Source: Cheilinus undulatus
Lineage: Eukaryota; Chordata; Actinopteri; Labriformes; Labridae
NCBI RefSeq assembly: GCF_018320785.1
Contig: NC_054869.1
Coordinates: forward strand, 40,575,789-40,639,788
Length of the DNA stretch: 64,000 nucleotides
Direction of reading: 5' to 3'
This document shows positions 10,287-22,000 of the stretch, piece after piece (the first letter of the stretch is position 1; every line of letters begins with the position of its first letter). The notes beneath the pieces are model-generated. The model was not told the DNA's origin. It did no database searches and saw only the letters and a program-made list of their open reading frames with translations. Position numbers and translations under genes: made by a program.

Positions 10287-13069
10287 CTTGTAATGGTAGA
10301 AACAAAGTGAGATTCAGACACCTTAAATATATTTAGACTGACTTTGATTGTAGGGTAATGATTGAATTGAGTTCATACTCTACATGCTGTATTAAGAAAT
10401 CTTGTGTATAAATTCATGTGTCGACTTGATTCCACTAGGAATGAAATTATTTTGGCCTTAACGAACATCAAACATAGTGCTGTTAAATACATGTCTCCAC
10501 TATGGAAACACTGGTACAGATGCCTGTTTTTAGTATAATTTTATTTTTTGTGCTTATATTGAATCTGATTCATTAACTTATTGTGCCATCACGGTAACAT
10601 GCATGTATTGTTCTGTCCTTTTTATGTGTTTTGTATTGTTTTGTTTGGTTTTTGTTCTTTTTTATTCTCTGGACCTAGAGTCTGTACTAAAGTTTTGAAT
10701 TGAATTGAATAGAATTGAATTGACAAGTAACAAGAAAATTTGGGAGTCATATCTTTAAATTCAAAACTCCGAAAAATAGAATGAAGAGGCATTTATTTGA
10801 GTTAATTAGAGTATTTGAACAAACTTTGAGTTTAAACAAAGTGGAAAACTGGTTATCACAGCAAAAGCCACCAAAAGGAGCCTTTTCTCCTTCTCAAAAT
10901 TGTCCTGAAACTTATGTTGTTGGCTGCTTGTGTATAATTTTCACCCAGAATTTATCCAGACATTTCCCTGCCAAGCCGTACAATTTCTGGAAGAAGTCAG
11001 AGGGAGCTTATGTGACAACAAAAGCAGGTAAGATATAGGAAGATTTACCATGAGAGAATGGGTAGGGATGATGACTTTTATGAGCTGCAACGAGAGAGAA
11101 ACTGACGTGCTTCCTGTGGTTGAAATGGAGCTACTTAAAACTCTTCTCTGTTTGCCAACATGTTCTTTTCATGTGCTTTATTTTTAATGTTCCTACATCC
11201 AATGATACATAGCATAAACATGAAGAAATAAACTGTCAACATAGCATTGGGAGAAGTTTCTTAGTTCACGCTTTTGAATATGTTGTGACGTCACACTGGT
11301 TGTCTGACAGTTGATGCTTAATAAAAACTGTCCATCCAGTTTTAAACCTCAGATGATCTTTACCAGAATTCTATTGTGTACATACACTATGATGTACACC
11401 ATCATGCACAGTTGGACAGATTGGACAGTAGACTTGAGCACAAACAAACAGGTGCTTCAGTCTTTGTAGCAGGTTAAACATCTTTTCATGTTAAAAGTGG
11501 GTGGGGCTTGGCTGGGAATTTCTCAACACTACATGTCTTTATAGTCACACAAAAGGCTTCAGCTTTACTGGTCTAAAAGTGCAATGAAATAAATGGTCGA
11601 GTGAGAAAGACAGGAAATGTCATGACAAAATATCTTCTTGTTAAACTAGCTGCATGCTGTGAGTGAGAAAAAAGTCAAACTATTTTCCCTCACATTAGAA
11701 ATTATAGAGATAATCTAGATAATTTCCATTTTCTCTATCACACTTAAGACAGACTGTGCATCCTCTCACTAACACACAGCTTACCTGGGTAAGAGCAGTG
11801 ACTCTGTTTTCATTGGGGAAGAGTGGAGGGTCATCGCCAACCTGGAAGTCAAAGTAAACAGTCTTGTGTGTGAAGGTGGAGAACTCATTACTGAAGCAGA
11901 ACTTGTAGGTGCCATTCTTGGCTGCTGCAAAGGTGAAGCTGTCGTATTGCTTCTTCATTTCCTTATACAGTGTGGTTCCCTCTGGATCCTCCAAACGACA
12001 GTCCACATCATAATGTCCCCCAGTCACCACCTGGGAAACCATAAAGACGAGAGGATTTCTAGTAAGGATCACAGTGATACCCTATTATGAAAAACTGCAT
12101 AGATCACAGAAGATGAGCACAAAATTAGGACAAAATACATTGGCACATTATTCTATTTTTATATCATAGGCTTTGATAAATTCAAGTGATAACTGTGCAT
12201 GAACAGCTTGAATGATCACTCAATTTGATTACACTTAAATACAGCCTATTGAGCAGAAACAATATAAATCAATAAGGAACAATTGCTTAGGGGACTCGGC
12301 TCTGGCAAAGGGCTTGTGGGGGTCATCTGCCATCTCATTTAAATAAGGACTAATCTCATCAAAGCTGAAGGCAGATGTGGAGCACATGCAGATTAGTGTA
12401 ACTGAGTTAGTTGAAATATTGGCTTTTAAATAGTTGCTTGGTGACAAGGGCTGTCAGGACACAATAATGCTAAAATGTTTCATACAAATAGAAAACAATA
12501 TCAATACACGATTTAAAAACTAGGGTTGGGTTAAAATATCGATTAATCGATGCATTGCATAGCATCAAAAAGTACTAAAGGTGAACAGGTAAGGAATACA
12601 GGCATCGAAACTATTTCAATGTAACAAACGTATCTGTAATTTAGACAGTGGAAAGGAATTAGCTTAAACATGTCTGTAATTAACAACTAATCATATCCCA
12701 TTATAAGATGTTTCTGATCTGCATGTTTTTCATTGTACGAAAACGGACATTAGTGTGTTTTGACTTTAACTCTGATGATATCTACGTTTAAGAATCTGGT
12801 ATCATGACAGCTCTAGTTTTTGCTATGGTGAGGACTCTTTAAACCTTTTCAAAATGCCAACCCCCTCTTTATCTTTACCCAATCCTTGTATTTAACAGAG
12901 AACAGCCTACCTGAAACTCAAGTGTACACTTAGTGCCGATGATGATGTCCTCGTAGAAACATTGCTTAGCGTTATCCGGCAGCTCAAAAGTTAGCTCGGA
13001 GCCCAGTACCCACCCACAGAGTAGCTGGGCCCACAGCACCTTCAACAACACCCGAACGGATCCGTACAT
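10050..13069 (-). CDS. tmed7: TMED7, p24-gamma family ER-Golgi cargo receptor (complete coding region, 3 exons)
   Basis: Type I membrane protein of COPI/COPII vesicles that helps select and retrieve secretory cargo. Coding exons are 12911-13069, 11785-12030 and 10050-10286 (159+246+237 nt), giving 213 aa and stop; the human protein is 224 aa, with the difference in the signal peptide. Order: signal peptide (about 1-23), GOLD domain starting [19 protein letters not shown] with its conserved cysteines, an N-glycosylation sequon NGT at residue 92, coiled-coil region ([21 protein letters not shown]), transmembrane helix ([17 protein letters not shown]) and cytosolic tail [14 protein letters not shown] with the diphenylalanine export motif. 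All introns are GT-AG and phase 0. The start at 13069 precedes a good signal peptide. An in-frame ATG at 13114 lies across a probable acceptor, so it is not chosen. Confidence 0.96.
10287..11784 (-). other. tmed7: tmed7 intron 2
   Basis: About 1.5 kb with canonical ends. Contains an ATTGAATTGAAT-type short simple repeat near 10695-10725 and AT-rich sequence. No gene or clear mobile element was recognised. Confidence 0.7.
11785..12030 (-). CDS. tmed7: tmed7 coding exon 2
   Basis: Residues 54-135, from [18 protein letters not shown] to ENRVTALTQ: the core of the GOLD domain with the second conserved cysteine and the NGT sequon. Acceptor TTTCCCAG|GTGG, donor ACCCAG|GTAAGC, both phase 0. Confidence 0.95.
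12031..12910 (-). other. tmed7: tmed7 intron 1 (between coding exons 1 and 2)
   Basis: About 0.9 kb. Near 12523-12570 it holds a GGGTTGGGTTAAAATATCG segment with an adjacent ATCGATTAATCGAT palindrome, typical of a dispersed fish repeat end. Otherwise nothing recognised. Confidence 0.6.
12911..13069 (-). CDS. tmed7: tmed7 coding exon 1
   Basis: Residues 1-53: signal peptide plus the start of the GOLD domain (…GTKCTLEFQ). Donor TTTCAG|GTAGGC at 12911/12910, phase 0. Confidence 0.93.
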
Positions 13070-13407
13070 TCTTAAGTCCAAGAGCCAACCTTCAGAGCAG
13101 ACCTGGAAAAGCAAATATTGATTAATGTTTATCCACAGTTAAGTCCCTTCCGAGGAAAGCTAAATGGCTAAAAAGGAGACAAAGCAAAACCCGGACATTG
13201 ATATTACCGACAGGTATGAGCTAAAGCTAACTAGCTAGCTGGCTAGCGTTTTAATTATAAAGCATAAACAGATGTGATTATTTTTATATTTCCTATGGTT
13301 TTCTAGTATCATGAGAAAACTGTGCCAACTACAGCTAAGGTCAATCAAAACGTTTATATTTGTCAATTCCATATTTTGTCTCAGTCAGCATTAGCAACGT
13401 TACATAC

Positions 13408-13460
13408 CTCGGTATGCTCAACCGGATGCAACTAATGCTACGTAACCCAGTACAAACGTG
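13408..13460 (-). other. tmed7: Probable noncoding first exon of tmed7 (5' end approximate)
   Basis: On the minus strand a strong donor ACCGAG|GTATGTAACG ends at 13408. A matching acceptor TTTGCTTTTCCAG|GTCTG starts an exon at 13102, 33 nt before the chosen start codon. The ~305-bp interval behaves as a 5'UTR intron. The upstream limit is a guess. Confidence 0.45.
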
Positions 13461-13509
13461 ACACAGCATTGGCTGTCATCCGTGAGATTCCCACCCCTTC
13501 TCCGCTTTT

Positions 13510-13553
13510 ATTGGTCAAAATAAAGAAGAGGGGAAGGATTGTGGGATGACGTA
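13510..13553 (-). promoter_or_regulatory. tmed7: tmed7 promoter elements: inverted CCAAT box and CRE/UPRE-like TGACGTA
   Basis: A CCAAT box on the minus strand (plus ATTGG, 13510-13514) lies about 100 bp upstream of the putative first-exon donor. A TGACGTA core (13547-13553) lies further upstream. Such ATF/XBP1-type sites suit a secretory-pathway gene, but the functional link is inference. Confidence 0.35.
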
Positions 13554-15424
13554 TGCTACGCATAAAGTCTGCGTAAATGTACCTTCCTTCTGCAATACAC
13601 TCCAACGTGGCTGAATTTACTCTGAACTTGGTTAGAAATAAACTGCGCGTCAATGAGTATAATTTTCATCTATTTTTATCCTTTTCCAAATGCTACTGCT
13701 TTTTGTTTTCTCATTTTGCTTATAAAAGTTCAAGACTAGGTTTTTTTAGTATAAACCATAAATTACACTAATCAAAGACACTTGAAAAAAATAAACAAAT
13801 GGGAGATATTTTGAAGCAGATAACGGGAGACCACATGTTTATTTAAGCAAATATATATATACATCTAAATGTATCCTTTAAAAAGGAAAATATGCAAGAT
13901 ATATATACACAAATAGTCTTGGATTGTCTTTAGGAATGATGACATTGGTGTAAAGATCAGACCATTACCTTTCTTGTCTTGTTTTTCAGTAGTGGCACAG
14001 TATGATTTCTGTTTTTCATAAAAGAAAAAAAAAAATCTGACCTCATGAAGGAAAACATTACACTTTGATTAAATAGCTAGTTGAGTAGGAAGCAGAGATA
14101 AAAAGACCTGGCCTTATTGCAGACATCTGGTTTTATGTTTGATTCTTAATATGGTATTGCTAATTTTCCCTCTTTTTTCTACTTATATTTACTGAAAATT
14201 TTTGGAAGATGACTCATAGACCAAACAGAGAGAATAATAACCTAACAATAATAACAGTAAGCAAACCTAAAAGAGATAAAAGTATAAACGATCAATACAT
14301 ACTAATGTTGTTAAAAAAAAACACCAAAATGAAAAAGAATGCTGCAAGATTCTTCCCATTTGTGTCGACATTTCAAATTTTTACTGTTCTACATTAAAAG
14401 CTGAAACCAGTTCATGCTAACAGTTTCATGTGCCAAACTGAGTTGGTGTCTTCCGGTCTATGTGAATCACATTTATTTTGATAACACTATGTCCATCACT
14501 GGAGATGTTTGTCTGAAAGTCCTCTGAGGCTCAAAAACAAGCCAGGTCTTTTGTGTTTATTTGCCAGGCTAATGTGTTTATATGTCTTTTTCCTTTTTTC
14601 CCCTAGAGCATCCATCAGTAAACTCAGAGGATGATGTTCTTTCCTACAGGATGCACCAATGTTTCCAATAGGTTTGTCAATCACACTTTATTTGTGTAAC
14701 ATATACTGTAAAAATGTGGCACAAAGTGCTGTACATACACAGAAGACCCCCCCCCCCCCCCCCAATGCCATGCACAAGCATAAAATAAACAATGTGCCAT
14801 AAATAAAAGACATCACAAATAAGAACCCACAAGCTCAGGAAACACTGTAATGAATTTGTTATTATGAAAAACAAAGGGCAAGATAAAATGATTGAAAAGG
14901 ATTCGGTCAGATATAACCTAAGATAACAAAACACAAAATACAATCTAAACATCAGAAAAGATGAAAAAATGCTAAAACGTTTTCCATAAAAATTGGAATA
15001 TTGAAAGACGAAAGAAATATTCAAAGTAAATGTAATATTTTGAATAATATGCAGTCAGTCAAGCCTACTTGTTAGCCCCTTTATGCTTCAGGGAATGTGG
15101 GCCAAAGTAGCAGGACGTCTTTAATTGTATAATCGTGTTATAAATAACCAACTACATTCACCTGCATGATGCGCGCTGAGTGCGTCCTCCTGACAGTTGC
15201 GAATACACGTCTGACCCAGAAACAAAGTCTCGCGTGAACTTATTGTATGAGATTACAGAGTGGGGAGGGCTGCATGGAGATCTGGAAAGACAAAACAAAA
15301 GCCACACATTTCAACCAACAGGCGCTGGTCGCTTTTTATTTTTTTGTTCAACCAAAAGGAAAATATTGATTCCTCATTCTTATCGATTAATATTTAACAG
15401 CAATATTTAAAAAAAAACTGCATC
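13554..15424. other. tmed7-mex3c head-to-head intergenic region and mex3c 5'UTR
   Basis: About 1.9 kb separating divergent genes. Mostly AT-rich, with a run of 17 C at 14747-14763. CpG-containing sequence at 15160-15240 (for example GATGCGCGCTGAGTGCG) probably lies near the mex3c transcription start. The open frames in this stretch have no recognisable family features. Confidence 0.5.
14747..14763. repeat. Homopolymer run of 17 C
   Basis: Uninterrupted C17 tract on the plus strand in the tmed7-mex3c spacer. Such a run is prone to length change and sequencing error. Confidence 0.95.
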
Positions 15425-16055
15425 ATGCCCAGTAGCACATCTTTGCTGGAGGCCGACGAGGGAGAGTCCGAGGTCCCTCCGCCGCTAGTGCACGCTTTCG
15501 CCGGTATGGGCCTTGAGGAGCACCACGGCACCCAGAGCCAGACATCCGAACAACACGATGAGCATCTCTCATTCCACCATCACCAACAGCTACCCCCCGT
15601 TTCTCATTTCAACCTCCTCGGTACCGTCCTGGACTTGAAGCCCCTGCCTCTGCATCGGCCGCCCTCGGGAGATGAAGTCAACATTACGGCAGCGCCCGAG
15701 GACGAGGAGCTGGAAGTTGTAGCCTCCGCCGACTCGGGCTGTACCGCTGGCTCGTTTCTAGGGCAGGCCCACCGCCCCCAACATCTCCCAGCGGGGCCGG
15801 GTGGCTCCATATTACCGTCCGGGATGGAGCCGCAGCACGTCGAGACGGTCTTGTTGTACAACGGAGACGAGCGGGATGATAACGGGGTCGGCGGCAGCGC
15901 CCTGCCACCGGCTAGCAGCATGGCGATGCTACAGTATGGAGAGACGGGCTACGAGGCCGAGCCTTCGCTGTTGGCGCGGCGAAAGAGCGTCAACACGACC
16001 GAGTGTGTTGCCGTGCCGAGCTCCGAGCATGTTGCAGAGATCGTGGGGAGGCAAG
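15425..16055 (+). CDS. mex3c: mex3c exon 1
   Basis: Residues 1-210 plus one base of Gly211, beginning [22 protein letters not shown]-rich, low-complexity N-terminus, then [20 protein letters not shown] of KH1. Donor GGCAAG|GTGGGT, phase 1, inside the KH1 GXXG motif. The start matches the MPSS start of family members. Confidence 0.94.
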
Positions 16056-19000
16056 GTGGGTCAGCTTTGTCCTTTTGGGTGGTTTGGCTAGGAACAATGA
16101 AGCTAGCTAACATGAAGTTGTTAATGAGAGTTTTGTTAAAAACTTAACATAGCTGAGGCAGCGTTAAAGTAAGAAAAAACCCACAAGGCAGAATAAAATA
16201 AGAATATTTACTATCATAAAGTACTTCAAAGAAAATTAGCGACAAATTAATCGGGAATATAGACTAACGATTACTATCAAGCTAATTTAAGCCATTATGT
16301 GGTAAATGGGATCTAAGGTTAGTAGGCTGGTGTTACAAATTAGATAGCCGTAATAGCGAGTTATTTTATGTAATCAGTTAAAGTATAATGTTTTGTGAAT
16401 ATAAGGTGACTTTCCAACAGTTCTGTATTGTTTTGACTTTAAACATTAAATAATTAGGTGAAATTATTCCGAATCTTCTGCCACACCGTTAGCCTGAAAC
16501 CAGTTAGCTTAGCACTCTTCCTAAGTGGGTCATCATTATCCTCGCCCAACACCCCGAAAAAAGTTAACATGACAAGTTTTATCAAACAAAACATTCACCA
16601 GTGGCCTTCCTCTTTGACAAGAAGTCTGTTTTATGCATGTTGTTGTGATTTATTTGTGCCGAGCCGTGCCTTGTCGAGCTGAAGCAGGCTGGTCTTTGTC
16701 TTTGAAGAGTGGTGTGCTGGTCACCATTGCTTTGCCACATCAGCTGTGGGACAAAGTTAGCTCCGTGACATTACCAAGATCTTTGGGCTCTACTGAAAAT
16801 AACTGACTTTTCTTACTTGTCCAGTCCTTTCAACCGGGGCGTTTACATAACTTTACATGGCTTAATAGTATGGTTTGGGAGTGTTGTTATGTCGTATAGG
16901 AGAGAAGTTGGGGGAGGGTGCACGGACTGCAGTGTTGACAACAACAGGAAATGGCTCTGGTAATGATGCTGGACTCTGAACCACAGCTGTAGGGAATATT
17001 TAATTTATAAGCAGTGCAACTTTTAAATTGCATTAGGGACTGTAGGCTGGATTGCTGGTGCTCATATATTTTATTAGGTCAATTTAGAGGGATACCATTT
17101 TAATAGATGTCTGTGTAATGTAACGCAGCAGGTCCTTTTTCAGCCGAATCATCAATTCAACAATTTATACTTAAATAGCACCAATGAATAAAAAAGTTAT
17201 CTCAAAACACTGAAAAAATAACATATCTTGTAAGGTTGTCTTCTTTTGTTATATTGAAATTTCAAGTATCCCAAATTTTAAGGGTTATTAAGTGCATAAT
17301 AGTAAAGGGAAGAGCCAGAGTCCTAAAAAAAGTACAACTATCTAATACAAGGGTTGCTCAAGAGGGGAATTAATCCATCAAAAATTGTAAATAAACCTCA
17401 ACAGATGGTTGAAATTGCACACAGGTTTCTGTACTAACCTATTTGCTGGATGTTGACAGTGTATTGGTGGTTGGTATGGCATCAAAACAGGCATTCAGTG
17501 TTTCATTCTTACTTGTTTCATAGAGAAGTTTTAAATTCTGGTCTGGGAACAGTTTTATTATTTACAGCGACCTAGTATGAATCCTTCCGGAGTAAAACAC
17601 TCGGAAATATTTAGCAATAAGAGTTGCAATGCAAAACATCCTTCTAATAGCCGGAAAGTTGAAGCAGAACCAGTTTCGTGTTGCTATAGGCATGTAAAGA
17701 TACACTAAACATACAAACACATATTGATTTACAATATGTTTTCATTAAGATTTTTTGCATTTTTACATAGATATTATAAATTGTAACTTAAATTTATCAG
17801 TAAATGCTGTTTCATTGAAAATCAGACAAGAAAAATGGAACCAAGTTGATACTCAAACCTCAAACTATTTACTTGCTTGGGGTACGACACCACTGCAGAG
17901 TTGGTGGTTTTCATTGTGAGATAGAGGGAAACGCAGGAAGAAAGTAGGATAGAGACAATAAAATAGTACCTCATCAACAACATTAACAAATCCCAGAAAG
18001 CCTGACCTTTTCTGCCTCTCTTTCACTTGCTCTCCGTCAGGCTGTAAGATTAAGGCACTCCGAGCCAAGACCAACACCTACATTAAGACACCAGTGAGAG
18101 GAGAGCAGCCTGTCTTTGTTGTGACGGGGCGCAAAGAAGATGTGGCCATGGCCAAGAGGGAGATCCTGTCTGCCGCCGAGCATTTTTCCCTCATCAGAGC
18201 CTCTCGAAACAAGACGGGCCCTCTGTCTGCTGTAACTGGTCCAGGGACCCCTTCTCTTCCTGGACAGACAACCATTCAGGTCAGCTAGCACGTGATCATG
18301 AGTCAATGTGCTGAAGATATGAGACACACATTCTGGTGTAGGGACTCACATACAGTGTATTCTTTATAATGTTGTGTGCAGATAAATCAGTTTAAAAGGG
18401 GGATTTAAGTATTTATTTTAATCGTGTCATTTTAACTCCACAGGTGCGGGTACCATATCGTGTTGTAGGACTGGTCGTGGGTCCCAAAGGTGGGTCTTAA
18501 TTCTATTATATATTCAGGGAAACTTTCTGTATTCACTGTCACAGTTACGTTTTTTCATGCATGGGCCATATTGTACAAATTGTCCATACATAAACCATGT
18601 TCCAAATCATTATGCAAATGATATTTTGCTCAAGCCATCAACCGTTAGAGCATAATTCAAATTTTATTGTACAAACTTTCCAATGATAACTTAAAAAAAA
18701 AAAAATCTCAAATGCACTGTTCCAAATTATTATGCACAACAGAGTTTTGAAAACATTTCAAAGGTTGTAAAGAACTGAAAATGGTCATTTGTTGAACTTG
18801 CAGCATTAGGAGGTCATATTTACTGAAATCAAAAACATCTTACCAGGCCAACTTCCATGTTAACATAGGACCCCTTCTTTGATATCACCTTCACAATTCT
18901 TGCATCCATTGAACTTGTGACTCTTTTGGAGAGTTTCTGCTTGAATTTCTTTGCAAGATGTCAGAATATCCTCCCAGAGCTGCTGTTTTGAGGTGAACTG

Positions 19001-22000
19001 CCTCCCACCCTCATAGATCTTTTGCTTGAGGATGCTCCAAAGGTTCTCAATAGGGTTGAGATCAGGGGAGGATGGGGGGCCACACCATGAGTTTCTCTCT
19101 TATAATGCCCAGAGAAGCCAATGACACAGAAGTTTGCAGCATGAGATGGTGCATTGTCATGCATGAAGATAATTTTGCTACAGAAGGCACGGTTCTTCTT
19201 TTCGTACCATGGAGAAAAGTGGTCAGTCAGCAACTCTATATACTTTGCCGAGATCCTTTTCGGTCTACCAGCTCTTTCCACATGCTTCCGAGACAAAACA
19301 TGACTCTGCCACCTCCTTACTAACGTCACAGCCTTAATGGGACATGTTTGCCATCCACCAACCATCATTCTGGACCATCCAGGGTTGTTTGTGAGTATTG
19401 GTTAGGGGTGGCTGAATAGTAGGTTTATACATGACTGCAAGCCTCTGGAGGATCCTACACCTTGAGGTTGGTGGGACTCCAGAGGCACCAGCAGCTTCAA
19501 ATACCTGTTTGCTGCTTTGTAATGGCATTTTAGCAGCTGCTCTCTAATCCAATGAATTTGTCTGGTAGAAACCTTCCTCATTATGGCTTTATCTGCACGA
19601 GCCCGTCTGTGCTCTGAATCAGCCAAAAATTTCTTCACAGTACAATGATTACGCTCAAGTTTTCATGAAATATCTAATGTTTTCATACCTTGTCCAAGGC
19701 ATTGCACTATTTGAGGCTTTTCAGCAGCAGAGAGATCCTTTTTCTTTCCCGTATTGCTGAAACCTGTGGCCTGCTTAATAATGTGGAACGTCCCTCTTAA
19801 AGAGTTTTCCTTTAATTGGGCTCACCTGGCAAAATAATTATCACAGGTGTTTGAGATTGATTTCAGTGATCCACACCCCTGAGACACAATACCATCCATG
19901 AGTTTAATTGAAACAAAAAATTGAATGCTTGACACTAAAATCCAATTTGCATAATAATTTGAAAGGCATTGTAAATGATATTACATTTTTTGCATTTAAA
20001 TGAGATTGAAATGCCAGATGTTTTCCTTTTGTGCCTTAGTTGCTCATATGTTTTTAAAAATAGTTTATATATGTGTTTCTCTACTCTAGGAGGTAACATT
20101 TTGCTGTTACAGTGTCTAAAACTTTTTGCCCTGTTGACATTACCACCTCAGTGTCAGAAAGCCCTGGGGTTGATTTGTAAATTGAAATGCAGTGTTTCTC
20201 AGCTATGTGCCACTAGGCTGGAGAAGGTTAGGTAAGAGGTCAAAAACACTGACTGAAATAACTAAGGAAACCCTGAACCATTCACGAATTACAGAGTTTT
20301 GATGATAAATGTTTAGTGTAATTTGTTTTTAAGCTTCTCAGATTTAATATAGTACTTAGATTATTGTTTAATTGGCCCTGTATTTCAAAATCCAAAGATT
20401 TACTTCCGTTCTTCTTCTGTTATAATATTGACATTCAAAAGGTTCCAGCACTCGACTGAAACACACAGTCTGGTGGTTGAGACGTGTGCTTTAGCCAGAT
20501 GAGTCACCAACAAATCATTTCTATAATTACAGCACAGCTGTGTTCAATCCATTTCCAATGTTGGAAGAAAAACGGCTACAATTGCTGAAAATTTATCCTG
20601 TGGTTAATATGACTGCAGCCTCTAAGTACAACTCTGATTCGGCTGATTTGTCAGTTTCTCACAATCAGGTCAAGTTCTGTTTGGAAGCCATGGCATTTTC
20701 CCCCTTATTTTCCTCCTTGGTTTTTCAGTTTGATTTCATTTAAACTCAGTGTGATTTGCAGATGATAATAAAAGCAGTAAAATGCCAAGCAACTATAAAA
20801 ACGATAAAAAGATGATGCATAAGTGAAATTTTTAAAAAAGCATTACAATAAACTTGCCCCAACCAAAACAAAAAACTCGTATACCCATGTTAATTTTGAC
20901 AGCTATTCTAAATTTAGTCTTTTGTTTGAAATGCCTTTTAGTTCTCTTCAGAATTTAGTTATTTCTGCCCTTGATAGTTTTGATAGTTTTGATAGTTTTA
21001 GTTGACACAAAATAAAAAAACACTTAGTCCAGATTTAGTCAACAAAAAATTCTTACATTTTAGTCAAAACTTATAGTTCGAACCTTTATTCTCTTTGTCT
21101 GACTCTATTGCAAGTTAAACTTGTGTGTTCCATGCACCCGGCAGCACTTTGTCTCCCTGCTTCTACAGCTGAAGGGCAGAAGAGCTACAGATTCAACCTA
21201 CCTAACTGATTGTGCTCTCTCATATTTTCTCTTGTATTCTCTCATATTGTTGATTGTGAATGTCAGACAAAAACTTCATTGCATTCTGTTCTCATTGTAG
21301 TCTCTTTGATGAAAAACTCTGATGAAGACTTACTTTTCGTCAGTTTTTGTCACTAAAGATCTATTTTTACCTAGAGTTTGTCTATTCATCCTCATGAATA
21401 AAGGGAAGTAGACTAAGATTTTAAGTCATAGTTTTAGTCAACATACACAGTTTACTAAAGTACGTGTCTTGGGGCCTGTGTCCAACACAAGCGCTAAGAG
21501 CCTGACAGTGCTCACAACCTCAATTTCCTAACGTTCACGCCTGCATCTATTGATGCTAGGCTATGAAAATTGATTTCAGCTTTCCTCTGTAATATCTGTT
21601 ACTTGATTTTTAAATTGTTTCCTTTATTTAAGAAAATCTCACCAACAATGAAAACAATGTAAAGAATCTTGTTCTGACATAGGACTGGAAACTAACCTCT
21701 GAAAAGAAGAGTCTGAACTATAAAAGTAATGTAACTTAAAGAAATTGATTTTTATCTGACAGTTGGATTAGAGAGGAAACTCCTACACACTGGCTAAATT
21801 GCACAAAAACTGTGGCACTGTGTCTTATACAGGGGTTTGCCTGCAATTTCAGAAGAAAAACAAGTCATGCAATATTGGTTTTCTAGGACTATATTTTTTG
21901 ATGGGTTGGTATCAAATCAGGTATTATTGATTGATCTGAGCTGGTATCATACAGAAGTGTAACTTTCTGGTATCTTTAAAACCCTAAAGCACGGTACACA

